DNA of 7,668 bases, taken from positions 1-7,668 of the forward strand of contig CAITKS010000155.1 of assembly GCA_903893085.1 (NCBI GenBank), written 5' to 3'. The notes below the pieces were generated by a model, which made no database searches, was not told where the DNA came from, and was given only the letters and a program-made list of their open reading frames with translations. This document shows positions 1 to 6,572 of the stretch, piece by piece. Origin of the DNA: an uncultured Actinomycetes bacterium. GTDB lineage: Bacteria; Actinomycetota; Actinomycetes; Nanopelagicales; Nanopelagicaceae. A program made the position numbers and the translations under genes. Position 1 is the first letter of the stretch. The number at the start of each line of letters is the position of its first letter.

Positions 1-442
1 GAGTGTTTTTCACTTCACCAATTAGCCCTGAATCAACAATTTCCTTGAGGCGAATAGTGCGAGGATGCCAACGATTCCAACTGGCCTCCATAAAAATCAT
101 CCCAGTTTCTTTTGCAACGGCAATTGCTTCTTTTAATTGTGCAACGTTCATAGCTGCTGGCTTTTCACAGAGAACATGCTTGCCGGCCCGCATTGCCTTA
201 ATCGACCATTCAATGTGTAATGAATTTGGAAGTGAGATATAAATTGCTTCAACTTTAGGATCTGCAAGTAGCTCGTCATAATCTGTATAAACCAGACCAG
301 AAGGTGAAAGAGATTTACCTCGCTCAACATCCTTAGAGCCGACCGCGTAAATTTCACCATATTTTGAATTCAGCAGCGCTGGATAGAGCGCTAATTTTGC
401 AATGTAACCTGCACCGATAAATCCCCAGCGTACTTTTTCCAT
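1..442 (-). CDS. Gfo/Idh/MocA-family NAD(P)-dependent oxidoreductase, N-terminal part (cut by window edge)
   Basis: The reverse strand from the ATG at 442 reads open for 147 codons to the window edge, so the C-terminal part is missing. The start of the protein is a Rossmann fold with the dinucleotide loop GFIGAGYIA at residues 7-15. It continues with SLPNSLH (70-76) and the family hallmark HVLCEKP (89-95), whose Lys is the usual catalytic residue. The stretch MEASWNRWHP (118-127), followed by a GLIGEV motif (139-144), resembles the branch that includes dimeric dihydrodiol dehydrogenases and NADP-dependent xylose dehydrogenases. The likely role is cytosolic NAD(P)-linked oxidation or reduction of a sugar or related polyol. 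The substrate cannot be told without the C-terminal substrate domain. It is divergent from nnrD. No clear Shine-Dalgarno sequence precedes the ATG, but the Rossmann strand begins at residue 4, so the start fits the family well. Confidence 0.9.
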   Translation of the reverse strand, partial: MEKVRWGFIGAGYIAKLALYPALLNSKYGEIYAVGSKDVERGKSLSPSGLVYTDYDELLADPKVEAIYISLPNSLHIEWSIKAMRAGKHVLCEKPAAMNVAQLKEAIAVAKETGMIFMEASWNRWHPRTIRLKEIVDSGLIGEVKNT

Positions 443-462
443 GTCGGTGAGAGTACTTGCAA

Positions 463-480
463 AATTGGCAATCTCCAATT
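463..480. promoter_or_regulatory. Perfect inverted repeat between divergent genes, possible operator
   Basis: AATTGG (463-468) and CCAATT (475-480) form a perfect 6-base dyad around a 6-base spacer. A second, overlapping dyad TTGC/GCAA lies at 457-460 and 468-471. The site lies between the oxidoreductase start (442) and the preferred nnrD start (490), where promoter control of either gene would be expected. Its role as an operator is inferred from symmetry and position only. If nnrD instead starts at the TTG at 457, the dyad lies inside the coding region. Confidence 0.3.
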
Positions 481-489
481 AGGCGTACG

Positions 490-1338
490 ATGAGAGTTAT
501 GAAAAGCCAAAGATGGACTGCTAGAGACGCCAAGAAATGCATCGTTATCCCAAGCGACCTTGATCATAAATATTCGCGCGGGACTCTGGGCATGATTACT
601 GGTTCTGCCAAATATCCAGGTGCGGCTGTCCTTACATCCCGTGCCGCCTTTGCAACCGGCCTCGGCGTTCTTCGCTTTCACAGCTCATCTGGATTAGCCC
701 ACTTGGTTCTTCACTCAACTCCTGAAGCACTTGTCCAACCAGGCAAAGTTGATGCGTGGATTGCTGGATCAGGAATTAGTGATAAAAAATATGAGGACTA
801 TTCAACTTGGCTGCGACATCGTTGGTTTACATTGATGAAAGCGCAAAGTGTTCCAACAATTCTTGATGCTGGAGCCCTTGATTGGGCCGGAAAATTATCA
901 CAACCAACTTTGATAACACCTCATGCCGGAGAATTGTCCAAACTGCTTAAAAAGCGTGGAATAAGTGCCAGCCCTGAGGCAATTGAGTCAGATCCAGCAA
1001 AATGGGCAGTTAAGGCCAATCAAAAATTAGGTGCAGTAGTACTCTTAAAAGGCGCCACAACTTATGTTGCAAGTGAAAAAAGCCTAATTGAATTACCAAA
1101 AGCGACTGCATGGTTAGCGACTGCAGGAACCGGTGATGTATTAGCGGGAATAATTGGCGCACTTGTTGCCACGAATTACATTTCTATTTTAAATGATCCA
1201 GAACAACTCGCGAAAGTTGCGGCAACTGGTGCATTTATTCATAACATGGCAGCAGTTGCTGCTGCTAAGGATGCCCCTATTTCTGCGACTTCAGTAATTG
1301 AATTTATTCCAGAAGTTATTAGAAAAATAATTAAGTAG
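490..1338 (+). CDS. nnrD: ADP/ATP-dependent (S)-NAD(P)H-hydrate dehydratase (YjeF C-terminal domain family)
   Basis: This is a metabolite-repair enzyme of the ribokinase-like fold. It uses ADP or ATP to dehydrate the damaged cofactor (S)-NADHX or NADPHX back to NADH or NADPH in the cytosol. Numbering from the ATG at 490, the motifs are HKYSRG (26-31), TGSAKYPGAA (37-46), LDAGAL (125-130), TPHAGE (143-148), LLKGATT (185-191) and the signature ATAGTGDVLAG (210-220), with the expected catalytic Asp at 216. Only the dehydratase domain is present; the NnrE epimerase half found in fused YjeF proteins is absent and not encoded in the window. The start is uncertain. TTG 457 and ATG 499 are alternatives in the same frame; I prefer ATG 490 because a partial TTAGG lies about 6 bases upstream. 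The catalytic core begins well after all three. The stop lies inside a small hairpin. Confidence 0.92.
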   Translation: MRVMKSQRWTARDAKKCIVIPSDLDHKYSRGTLGMITGSAKYPGAAVLTSRAAFATGLGVLRFHSSSGLAHLVLHSTPEALVQPGKVDAWIAGSGISDKKYEDYSTWLRHRWFTLMKAQSVPTILDAGALDWAGKLSQPTLITPHAGELSKLLKKRGISASPEAIESDPAKWAVKANQKLGAVVLLKGATTYVASEKSLIELPKATAWLATAGTGDVLAGIIGALVATNYISILNDPEQLAKVAATGAFIHNMAAVAAAKDAPISATSVIEFIPEVIRKIIK

Positions 1339-1350
1339 GGGTATCCCTAC
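1335..1350 (+). terminator. Small hairpin overlapping the nnrD stop codon, possible weak terminator
   Basis: GTAGGG (1335-1340) and CCCTAC (1345-1350) are perfectly complementary around the loop GTAT. The TAG stop of nnrD (1336-1338) lies in the left arm. There is no T-run after the stem (AATTTAG follows), so it is not a canonical intrinsic terminator. It could weaken read-through into the response regulator gene, protect a 3' end, or be a DNA-binding dyad. Confidence 0.3.
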
Positions 1351-1409
1351 AATTTAGAAATCTCAATCTTTGGCAACACGCGTAACACTTAAGAGGGCTA
1401 CCTTTAGGA

Positions 1410-2084
1410 GTGCCCAATTCAGCGACAGTTCTTGTAGCAAGTGATGACGCATTTGAGTTAGCAACTCTTAGCGCAGCACTTCGCTTGCAATCAGTAAATG
1501 TTGTTGCAGAAGCGCATACCGAAGAAATTGCAGAAAACTTATACAAGTTTTTATCTCCAAACGTTGTCTTAATTGATTTGCAATTTGCTGGTGAAGAAGC
1601 GTTAGCGTTAGTAAATAAATTTCGCAAAGTAAATCCATTGTTGGGCATTGTATTGATGACTGCATGTCCAGACCTACGGCTACTTGGCCTATCTGAAAAA
1701 CATATACCTGCTGGCTCCCAAGTTATTCTCAAGAAATCAGTTGCAGATTTAGCTGTTGTTAGCCACGCAATATCTAATTCAATTGTTGCTGTAGCCGAAA
1801 AGAAAAAGATGTCATGGATTGATAGCCACGGTTCGCTGCACGAAAATGCCTTCCGCTCAATCCTGAGTGAATTCACCGATATCCAGATCGAAACTTTTCG
1901 CCTACTTGCTAGAGGGCTAAGTAACTCCGAGATAGCTAAGGTGCGCTTTGTAAGCGAGAAATCTGTCGAACAGATCGTGGCACGTATTGCCCAGCATTTG
2001 GAAATAACACCAGATAGATCTCGCAACTTACGTGTTGTTTTAACTGGTGAATACTTTAAGTGGATCGGCTCACCGCGTCACTAA
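1410..2084 (+). CDS. NarL/LuxR-type response regulator (receiver plus HTH), no kinase in window
   Basis: A 224-residue protein with two-domain NarL-like layout. The receiver domain spans about residues 5-125: the acidic pair D12-D13, the phospho-acceptor candidate D56 in VVLIDLQF, T84 in the VLMTA strand, and a conserved Lys at 108 or 109 in ILKKSV. The C-terminal DNA-binding domain (about 150-212) matches the LuxR helix-turn-helix pattern, with ETFRLLARGLSNSEIAK (161-177) and VSEKSVEQIVARI (181-193). The expected role is phosphorylation-controlled transcription regulation. No histidine kinase is seen in the window, so its partner and signal are unknown. The start is GTG: an in-frame stop at 1383-1385 and the lack of another nearby start force this choice. 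The AGGA at 1406-1409 directly abuts the GTG, and GAGGG at 1393-1397 is 12 bases away, so spacing is unusual. The gap after nnrD is 71 bases. Confidence 0.88.
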   Translation: MPNSATVLVASDDAFELATLSAALRLQSVNVVAEAHTEEIAENLYKFLSPNVVLIDLQFAGEEALALVNKFRKVNPLLGIVLMTACPDLRLLGLSEKHIPAGSQVILKKSVADLAVVSHAISNSIVAVAEKKKMSWIDSHGSLHENAFRSILSEFTDIQIETFRLLARGLSNSEIAKVRFVSEKSVEQIVARIAQHLEITPDRSRNLRVVLTGEYFKWIGSPRH

Positions 2085-2121
2085 CGCAATCTAAATATCG
2101 CAAGCCAGTAAAGTGTCCTGC

Positions 2122-2391
2122 ATGAGTGCGCCACTTACCTTGATCGAAATCCGTGCGCGCTGGAATGATGTTTTAGACCATCTTGAAAGCCATGATCGCA
2201 TCGCTTGGATCGCCTACTTTGATGCACGTCTTGCCGACTTTGATGGCCAAGTACTTTCACTTGATTTCAGGGATGCTAGAAAATTTGCAGGTGGGCATGA
2301 GTATTCCCCAACCCGAGAGAAGCTAGAAAACTCTTTGAAAACATCCATTTCGCAGGTCTTATCTATAAATGTAACGATCGTCGAGCTCTAA
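2122..2391 (+). CDS. Small protein resembling the C-terminal domain of actinobacterial DnaX (DNA polymerase III gamma/tau)
   Basis: An 89-residue protein with no signal peptide or membrane segment, so probably cytosolic. The pattern IRARWNDVLDHLESHDRIAW (9-28), then FDGQVLSLDF (39-48), a FAGG turn (54-57) and a helix followed by a final strand SINVTIVEL matches what I recall of the extreme C-terminal domain of actinobacterial DnaX: a Trp near the start, an Arg before a hydrophobic strand, a D-G-x-x-L-x-L hairpin, and a terminal strand. That resemblance is from memory, not alignment. There is no AAA+ clamp-loader domain here, and the gene is far too short for DnaX. The start ATG 2122 is preferred over GTG 2113; neither has a strong ribosome site. 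The stop TAA overlaps the next ATG by one base (TAATG), suggesting translational coupling to the muramidase gene. It could also be an unrelated small protein. Confidence 0.7.
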   Translation: MSAPLTLIEIRARWNDVLDHLESHDRIAWIAYFDARLADFDGQVLSLDFRDARKFAGGHEYSPTREKLENSLKTSISQVLSINVTIVEL

Positions 2392-4019
2392 TGAAGCGGA
2401 TTATTTCATTACTTGTTTTAAGTCTTGCCATTTTCTCGCTACAAGTGGTTTCTTCAGAGGCTGCCACATCTAAAATTACAATGACACTTAAGCAAACGCC
2501 TGGTGGACCGGAACCGATCGTCACCTTGTATGGCAACTTAAAGCCTGCAAAGTCAGGCACTAAAGTTTTGATACAAATACAGCTCAATGGGAAATGGCAA
2601 GATACAAAATTCCAGACCAAGACTGCGCGAGTCGGAACTTGGCAAGTAATCGCAGTTGCAACCGCACTTGATGCCAAAGTTAAGTATCGTGCGAAGGCAA
2701 AAATCGGAAGTAAATTCATTTACTCTAATATTCGAGAGATAACGGTTCGGGGAAATGCTGAAATTTCCGATGCTTCATCAATTGCCATAGTGGATCAACT
2801 TGGACCCGGTGGGCGCATACATGGAGCCGATGTAAGCAGGTGGCAACATCCAAATGATGCGCCTATCGATTTCACGAAGATGCACGCCGCTGGAATGCGA
2901 TTTGTGATGATAAAGGCATCCGATACTCGAGATGATGCCGATGCCCTTTCCTTGAAGTACCTGATTATGGATCGCTCCGCCGCACAAGCTGCAGGGTTGT
3001 ATACAGGTTTCTACCACTATGCAGTATTGCCAAATGTAAAAACAGATGAACAAGTAATTACTGATGCTCAAACGCAAGCACAGAAAGTGATTTGGCGAAT
3101 TGGCGCACTTGGTGGATTTAATGAACGAGATCTGCCTTACGCACTTGATCTTGAAAACAACTGTGTCGCTTTATCTGGAAAAACTTGCTCTCGATATTTG
3201 CCGAAGGCACAAATTACCTTGTGGGCAAAGACTTTTCTTAAGGTTGTAAAAGAGAAGACAGGGCGCACACCAATTATTTACTCTTATCCAAGTTTTCTGG
3301 AAGGTGCCATGGTTCGCGATGATGAATTGCGTAACTACCCTCTCTGGTTAGCTCAATACGCAATCGATCCAGCAGATCCAATTGCTCAGCCAGGGCTAAA
3401 AGAGGGTGGTTGTTTCGTGCACTCTTGGACAACTGCAAACTGTTCATCACAATGGATTATTTGGCAGTACTCATCATGTGGGATCGCTCCAAAATATGGC
3501 GTCCCAGGCTCTCGTTTAGACTTAAATGTTTTTCGAGGTACTCCATCTACATTCTTAGATCTCATCAAAGGAAGTTGGGTTCCTGAAGCAGCAGATCAAA
3601 TGCCAAAGAATGAACCAAGTTCATTGACCTATAAAAATATTAAATTCTCCACTGCCGATAAACCAGTCACATTAGAAGTCGATGTGATTCGTCCAGATGG
3701 TCGCCCTGTCGTGACAGGCACAGTTCGTTTTTATGTAAATCCTTTAACTCCAATTAATCCGAAGCCAATTCAAACCGTAGTTCGCTCAACCAGCGGTTCT
3801 TGGAAGCTAAGCATCAAGGGAATCCCTGCTGGAATGTGGGCGGGCAATATTGGTTTTGTTGATGCCACCGGAACTCATGCCGATAGCAAATTACCAATTG
3901 AATTTGCGATAGGCGTAGCACCAGATCCAATACAGACTCCAAAACCAACTGCTACCCCATCTCCCTCAGTAACAAAGAAGCCAGCGTCAGATGGTTGCCG
4001 AAATCAAATTAAGAACTAA
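2391..4019 (+). CDS. Secreted GH25-family muramidase (lysozyme) with flanking beta domains
   Basis: A 542-residue exported protein. A Sec signal peptide (KR at 2-3, hydrophobic 4-20, likely cleavage near SEA-A at 22-25) is followed by a beta-rich region (about 27-122). The GH25 catalytic domain spans about 142-392. Its motifs are GADVSRWQ (145-152), FVMIKAS (171-177), FYHYA (207-211), the catalytic pair D253/E255 in LDLE, PIIYSYPSF (294-302), WLAQY (319-323), WIIWQYSS (355-362) and LDLNVF (376-381). A second Ig-like segment (about 410-507) and a Pro/Thr/Ser-rich linker (511-531) end in a short tail with one Cys. The family hydrolyses the beta-1,4 MurNAc-GlcNAc bond of peptidoglycan, so a role in wall remodelling or attack on other cells is likely. 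Cysteines at 258, 266, 341, 351 and 363 could form disulphides outside the cell. No LPXTG anchor is present. The ATG is coupled to the preceding gene. Confidence 0.93.
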   Translation: MKRIISLLVLSLAIFSLQVVSSEAATSKITMTLKQTPGGPEPIVTLYGNLKPAKSGTKVLIQIQLNGKWQDTKFQTKTARVGTWQVIAVATALDAKVKYRAKAKIGSKFIYSNIREITVRGNAEISDASSIAIVDQLGPGGRIHGADVSRWQHPNDAPIDFTKMHAAGMRFVMIKASDTRDDADALSLKYLIMDRSAAQAAGLYTGFYHYAVLPNVKTDEQVITDAQTQAQKVIWRIGALGGFNERDLPYALDLENNCVALSGKTCSRYLPKAQITLWAKTFLKVVKEKTGRTPIIYSYPSFLEGAMVRDDELRNYPLWLAQYAIDPADPIAQPGLKEGGCFVHSWTTANCSSQWIIWQYSSCGIAPKYGVPGSRLDLNVFRGTPSTFLDLIKGSWVPEAADQMPKNEPSSLTYKNIKFSTADKPVTLEVDVIRPDGRPVVTGTVRFYVNPLTPINPKPIQTVVRSTSGSWKLSIKGIPAGMWAGNIGFVDATGTHADSKLPIEFAIGVAPDPIQTPKPTATPSPSVTKKPASDGCRNQIKN

Positions 4020-4054
4020 GTAATTCTGGGCAATAACCCTTAGAGTTCTCCATT

Positions 4055-5161
4055 ATGAGCAAGAATCTAAACGCGGGTGTAATTCGTAGCGACTTAGCGA
4101 TGGCTGATGGCCGCACAATCCGTTATTACGATTCGCAAGGTCAAGTTCGCAGCGCAGCAGATCAACGTCCTAAAGAAGACCAACCCGGTATAGGTGAATT
4201 GCGCCTGGATCCATTGGTTAATGAATGGGTCGTAATGGCAGCACATCGCCAGGGTCGTGTCTTCTTGCCGCCAAAAGAACTTTGCCCCCTTTGTCCAACA
4301 AATGGCGATCTACTAACTGAGATTCCTGATTCAAATTACGAAGTTGTTGTCTTTGATAACCGATCGCCATCTTTGCGCAAACCCGATGGTGATTGGGCGG
4401 TTCCAGATATGGTCGGGACCGAGACTGATGCTGGAACGGCTGCAGGAAAATGTGAAGTTATTTGTTTTACGGATAATCATGGTGGTTCATTTGCAGAATT
4501 AACTCCTCAGCGCGTGCGCGTGCTTCTGGAAGCTTGGTCTGATCGAGTTCGCGAACTTTCACTTGAGCCATACATTCACCACATTGCCCCATTTGAAAAC
4601 CGCGGAGAAGAAGTCGGTGTGACTTTATTTCACCCACACGGTCAGATCTATGCGTATTCATATCTGCCACCGCGAGTTCAGAAAATGTTGGCAGTTGCTA
4701 AATTACATAAGGAAAATACCGGTCGCATCTTATTCGACGATGTTGTAGCTCGTGAATTAAAAGATGGCGATCGAATTGTTGCCAAGAACGAACATTGGGT
4801 TGCCTTTGTTCCATACGCAGCGCGTTATCCATTTGAAATTCATGTGGCGCCACTTAAACCTGTTGCAGATTTAGCAGGACTTTCCCCTGAACAATCTGAT
4901 GCATTTCCTGCCATCGCGCTGGAAGTAATGCGCAGATTAGATGGCGTATTTGGAATTGCCATGGCTTACATCGCAACTTGGCACCAGGCACCAGTTCGCG
5001 AAGGTCGTGATTTATTGAGACTGCATTGGCAGATCACTAGCGTGCGTCGCGCACCAGGCAAGTTGAAATATTTGGCAGGTAGCGAATCGGCAATGGGCGC
5101 TTTCATCATGGATTTAAAGCCGGAACAATCTGCTGGTCAATTGCGGGATGTAGTTCTTTAA
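4055..5161 (+). CDS. galT: Galactose-1-phosphate uridylyltransferase
   Basis: This enzyme exchanges UMP between UDP-glucose and galactose 1-phosphate in the cytosolic Leloir pathway. The 368-residue length is close to the family norm. Visible motifs are GELRLDPLVNEWVVMAAHRQ (47-66), the zinc-site pair C77/C80 in CPLCP, FDNRSPSL (100-107), and the active-site HPHGQ (193-197), where H195 is the expected UMP-accepting nucleophile and H193 a likely metal ligand. The second half has HWVAFVPYAARYPFEIHVAP (247-266) and RLHWQIT (322-328). The N-terminal segment with MADGRTIRYYD (16-26) before the catalytic core is the form I associate with actinobacterial GalT. It lies 35 bases after the muramidase gene and 5 bases before galK, so galT and galK are surely cotranscribed. 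Only a weak TTAGAG precedes the ATG. No galE or GalR-type regulator is in the window. Confidence 0.97.
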   Translation: MSKNLNAGVIRSDLAMADGRTIRYYDSQGQVRSAADQRPKEDQPGIGELRLDPLVNEWVVMAAHRQGRVFLPPKELCPLCPTNGDLLTEIPDSNYEVVVFDNRSPSLRKPDGDWAVPDMVGTETDAGTAAGKCEVICFTDNHGGSFAELTPQRVRVLLEAWSDRVRELSLEPYIHHIAPFENRGEEVGVTLFHPHGQIYAYSYLPPRVQKMLAVAKLHKENTGRILFDDVVARELKDGDRIVAKNEHWVAFVPYAARYPFEIHVAPLKPVADLAGLSPEQSDAFPAIALEVMRRLDGVFGIAMAYIATWHQAPVREGRDLLRLHWQITSVRRAPGKLKYLAGSESAMGAFIMDLKPEQSAGQLRDVVL

Positions 5162-5166
5162 CAATA

Positions 5167-6300
5167 ATGACGCTAGCAAATACCTATACAACACTGTTTT
5201 CAGGTAACCCAGAAATAATCTGTGAAGCTCCTGGGCGCGTAAATTTGATTGGTGAACACGTCGATTATTGCGATGGTTTTGTAATGCCTTTTGCAATAAG
5301 TAACCGTACTTATGCCGCAATCAGCCGTCGCCCGGATAGGAAAATCCGAATCGCTTCGGTGCAGCGCCGTAACGAAATATTTGAAACTTCTCTTGATGAT
5401 TTGAAGCCAAGCGCTGAAGGAAAATGGGAACGCTACATTTGTGGAGTTATTTGGGCCTTCGGCGAAAAGATTACAAACGGGCTAGATATTTTGGTCGATG
5501 GCCATGTTGCACTTGGTGCTGGATTATCTTCATCTGCCGCCCTGGAATGCTCGGTTGCTTTCGGATTAAATGAACTTTTCGAAACCAAATTAACGCTTGC
5601 TCAGTTGGCAAAGTTGGCACAGCGCGCAGAAAATGACTACGTCGGAATGCCATGCGGGATTATGGATCAATCAGTCTCACTTATGGCACAAGCGGGAAGC
5701 GCACTTTTACTAGATTGCCGAGATTTAAGTACCGAACAGATTCCACTAGATCTAGCCAGCGCTGGTCTTGAACTTTTAATTATTGATACTCGCGCACATC
5801 ACGCACTGGTTGATGGTGGTTATGCTGAAAGACGCGCATCTTGCGAATCAGCGGCGGCTAAGTTGGGGATCAAGGCGCTTCGTGATTGTTCAATCTCCGA
5901 GCTAGAAGGCTCTCGTGAGAAATTAACCGAACTTGAATACATGCGCGCAGAACATATAGTCAATGACATTGAACGCGTTCACAAATGTGTAGATCGCTTA
6001 AAGCATAACGATTTTGAGGCAGTTGGAGATATTTTGACTAAATCTCACGCTTCGCTACGTGATTTATTTGAAATCTCTTGCCCCGAACTAAATTTGGCGG
6101 TTGATTCTGCTTTGGCAAATAAATCTCTCGGTGGGCGAATGATTGGCGGTGGTTTTGGGGGCAGCGCAATCGCGTTATTTAAGGTTGAAGATTTGGATCA
6201 AGCAAAGCAAGCTATAGCTGCTTCTTTCAAAGACGCTGGGTTTAAAGAACCAAGGTTCTTTACTTCACTGCCAAGTGCTGGTGCGCGCGTTACTAATTAA
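5167..6300 (+). CDS. galK: Galactokinase
   Basis: A GHMP-family kinase that phosphorylates alpha-D-galactose with ATP to galactose 1-phosphate, the substrate of GalT encoded just upstream. The protein is 377 residues, the usual length. It contains the galactokinase signature GRVNLIGEHVDYCDG (23-37), with R24, E30 and D33. The GHMP ATP-loop follows as LGAGLSSSAALE (116-127), then MPCGIMDQ (161-168) with catalytic Asp D167, and the C-terminal GHMP motif GGGFGGSAIAL (327-337). R24 and D167 are the expected catalytic pair, and all key residues are intact. The ATG at 5167 follows the galT stop by 5 bases and has no evident Shine-Dalgarno sequence, so it may depend on coupling to galT. The stop TAA (6298-6300) overlaps the stop of the convergent ACT gene. 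An upstream galactose source or transporter is not visible here. Confidence 0.97.
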   Translation: MTLANTYTTLFSGNPEIICEAPGRVNLIGEHVDYCDGFVMPFAISNRTYAAISRRPDRKIRIASVQRRNEIFETSLDDLKPSAEGKWERYICGVIWAFGEKITNGLDILVDGHVALGAGLSSSAALECSVAFGLNELFETKLTLAQLAKLAQRAENDYVGMPCGIMDQSVSLMAQAGSALLLDCRDLSTEQIPLDLASAGLELLIIDTRAHHALVDGGYAERRASCESAAAKLGIKALRDCSISELEGSREKLTELEYMRAEHIVNDIERVHKCVDRLKHNDFEAVGDILTKSHASLRDLFEISCPELNLAVDSALANKSLGGRMIGGGFGGSAIALFKVEDLDQAKQAIAASFKDAGFKEPRFFTSLPSAGARVTN

Positions 6301-6536
6301 TCGACAGGTGTTACAGAAATAACTTCTACGCCACCAATCGATCCCAGTACTTCAACTAGGTCAGATGGATCGGTGCCAGGTACGGCCACCGTTACTTCAT
6401 CAAAACCACGTCCATCTTCAGATTTGAGAACAACTAGGCCGCGAATATCTGCACCAGCGGCGCCAATGGCAGAAGCCAATAGACCCAACGATCCAGGACG
6501 ATCGGGCAGAGAAATATGTAAACGAAATAGCGCCAT
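6297..6536 (-). CDS. Free-standing ACT-domain protein
   Basis: A 79-residue protein that is one ACT domain and little else. MALFRLHISLPDRPGSLGLL opens the beta-alpha-beta fold, with the typical DRPGSLG turn at 12-18, where ligands usually bind at the dimer interface. It continues with a helix (LLASAIGAAGADI, 19-31), FDEVTVAVPG (45-54) and a final strand GVEVISVTPVD. ACT domains bind amino acids or other small ligands and often regulate enzymes, so a small-ligand sensor or regulator is likely. The ligand and partner are unknown. The ATG at 6536 is forced by in-frame stops just upstream. A GAGGT lies 12 bases before it, which is a long spacing. It follows the protease gene by 36 bases on the same strand and could be in its transcript. 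It is convergent with galK, sharing the bases TTAA of both stops. Confidence 0.88.
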   Translation of the reverse strand: MALFRLHISLPDRPGSLGLLASAIGAAGADIRGLVVLKSEDGRGFDEVTVAVPGTDPSDLVEVLGSIGGVEVISVTPVD

Positions 6537-6572
6537 GGGTATAACGCTACCTCATCACTTGTTTTAGATCCA

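Noticed and set aside
3..242. An open frame of 79 codons on the plus strand at the left edge.
   Set aside because: It lies opposite the oxidoreductase, whose Rossmann and EKP motifs make the minus strand the real coding strand.
1331..2026. A long open frame of 231 codons on the minus strand opposite the response regulator.
   Set aside because: It is antisense to a gene with clear receiver and HTH motifs and has no recognisable domain. It is best explained as a shadow of the codon usage of the real gene.
2085..2121. TAAATA at 2092-2097 as a -10 promoter box.
   Set aside because: No matching -35 element is found at a suitable distance, and such AT-rich hexamers occur often by chance in this DNA.
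2391..4019. GH25 lysozyme as a sign of a prophage (endolysin).
   Set aside because: It has its own signal peptide and no holin, tail or integrase gene is near; the neighbours are housekeeping genes.
4020..4054. GGG/CCC pairing around 4027-4038 as a terminator before galT.
   Set aside because: The stem is only about 3 base pairs and has no T-run, so it is too weak to call.
4055..6300. galT-galK as a horizontally acquired sugar island.
   Set aside because: Base composition and codon use look like the neighbours, GalT has the actinobacterial N-terminal form, and no mobile element or repeat borders the pair.
6373..6567. An open frame on the plus strand opposite the ACT gene.
   Set aside because: The Pro/Arg/Ser-rich product has no domain, while the other strand encodes a standard ACT fold.
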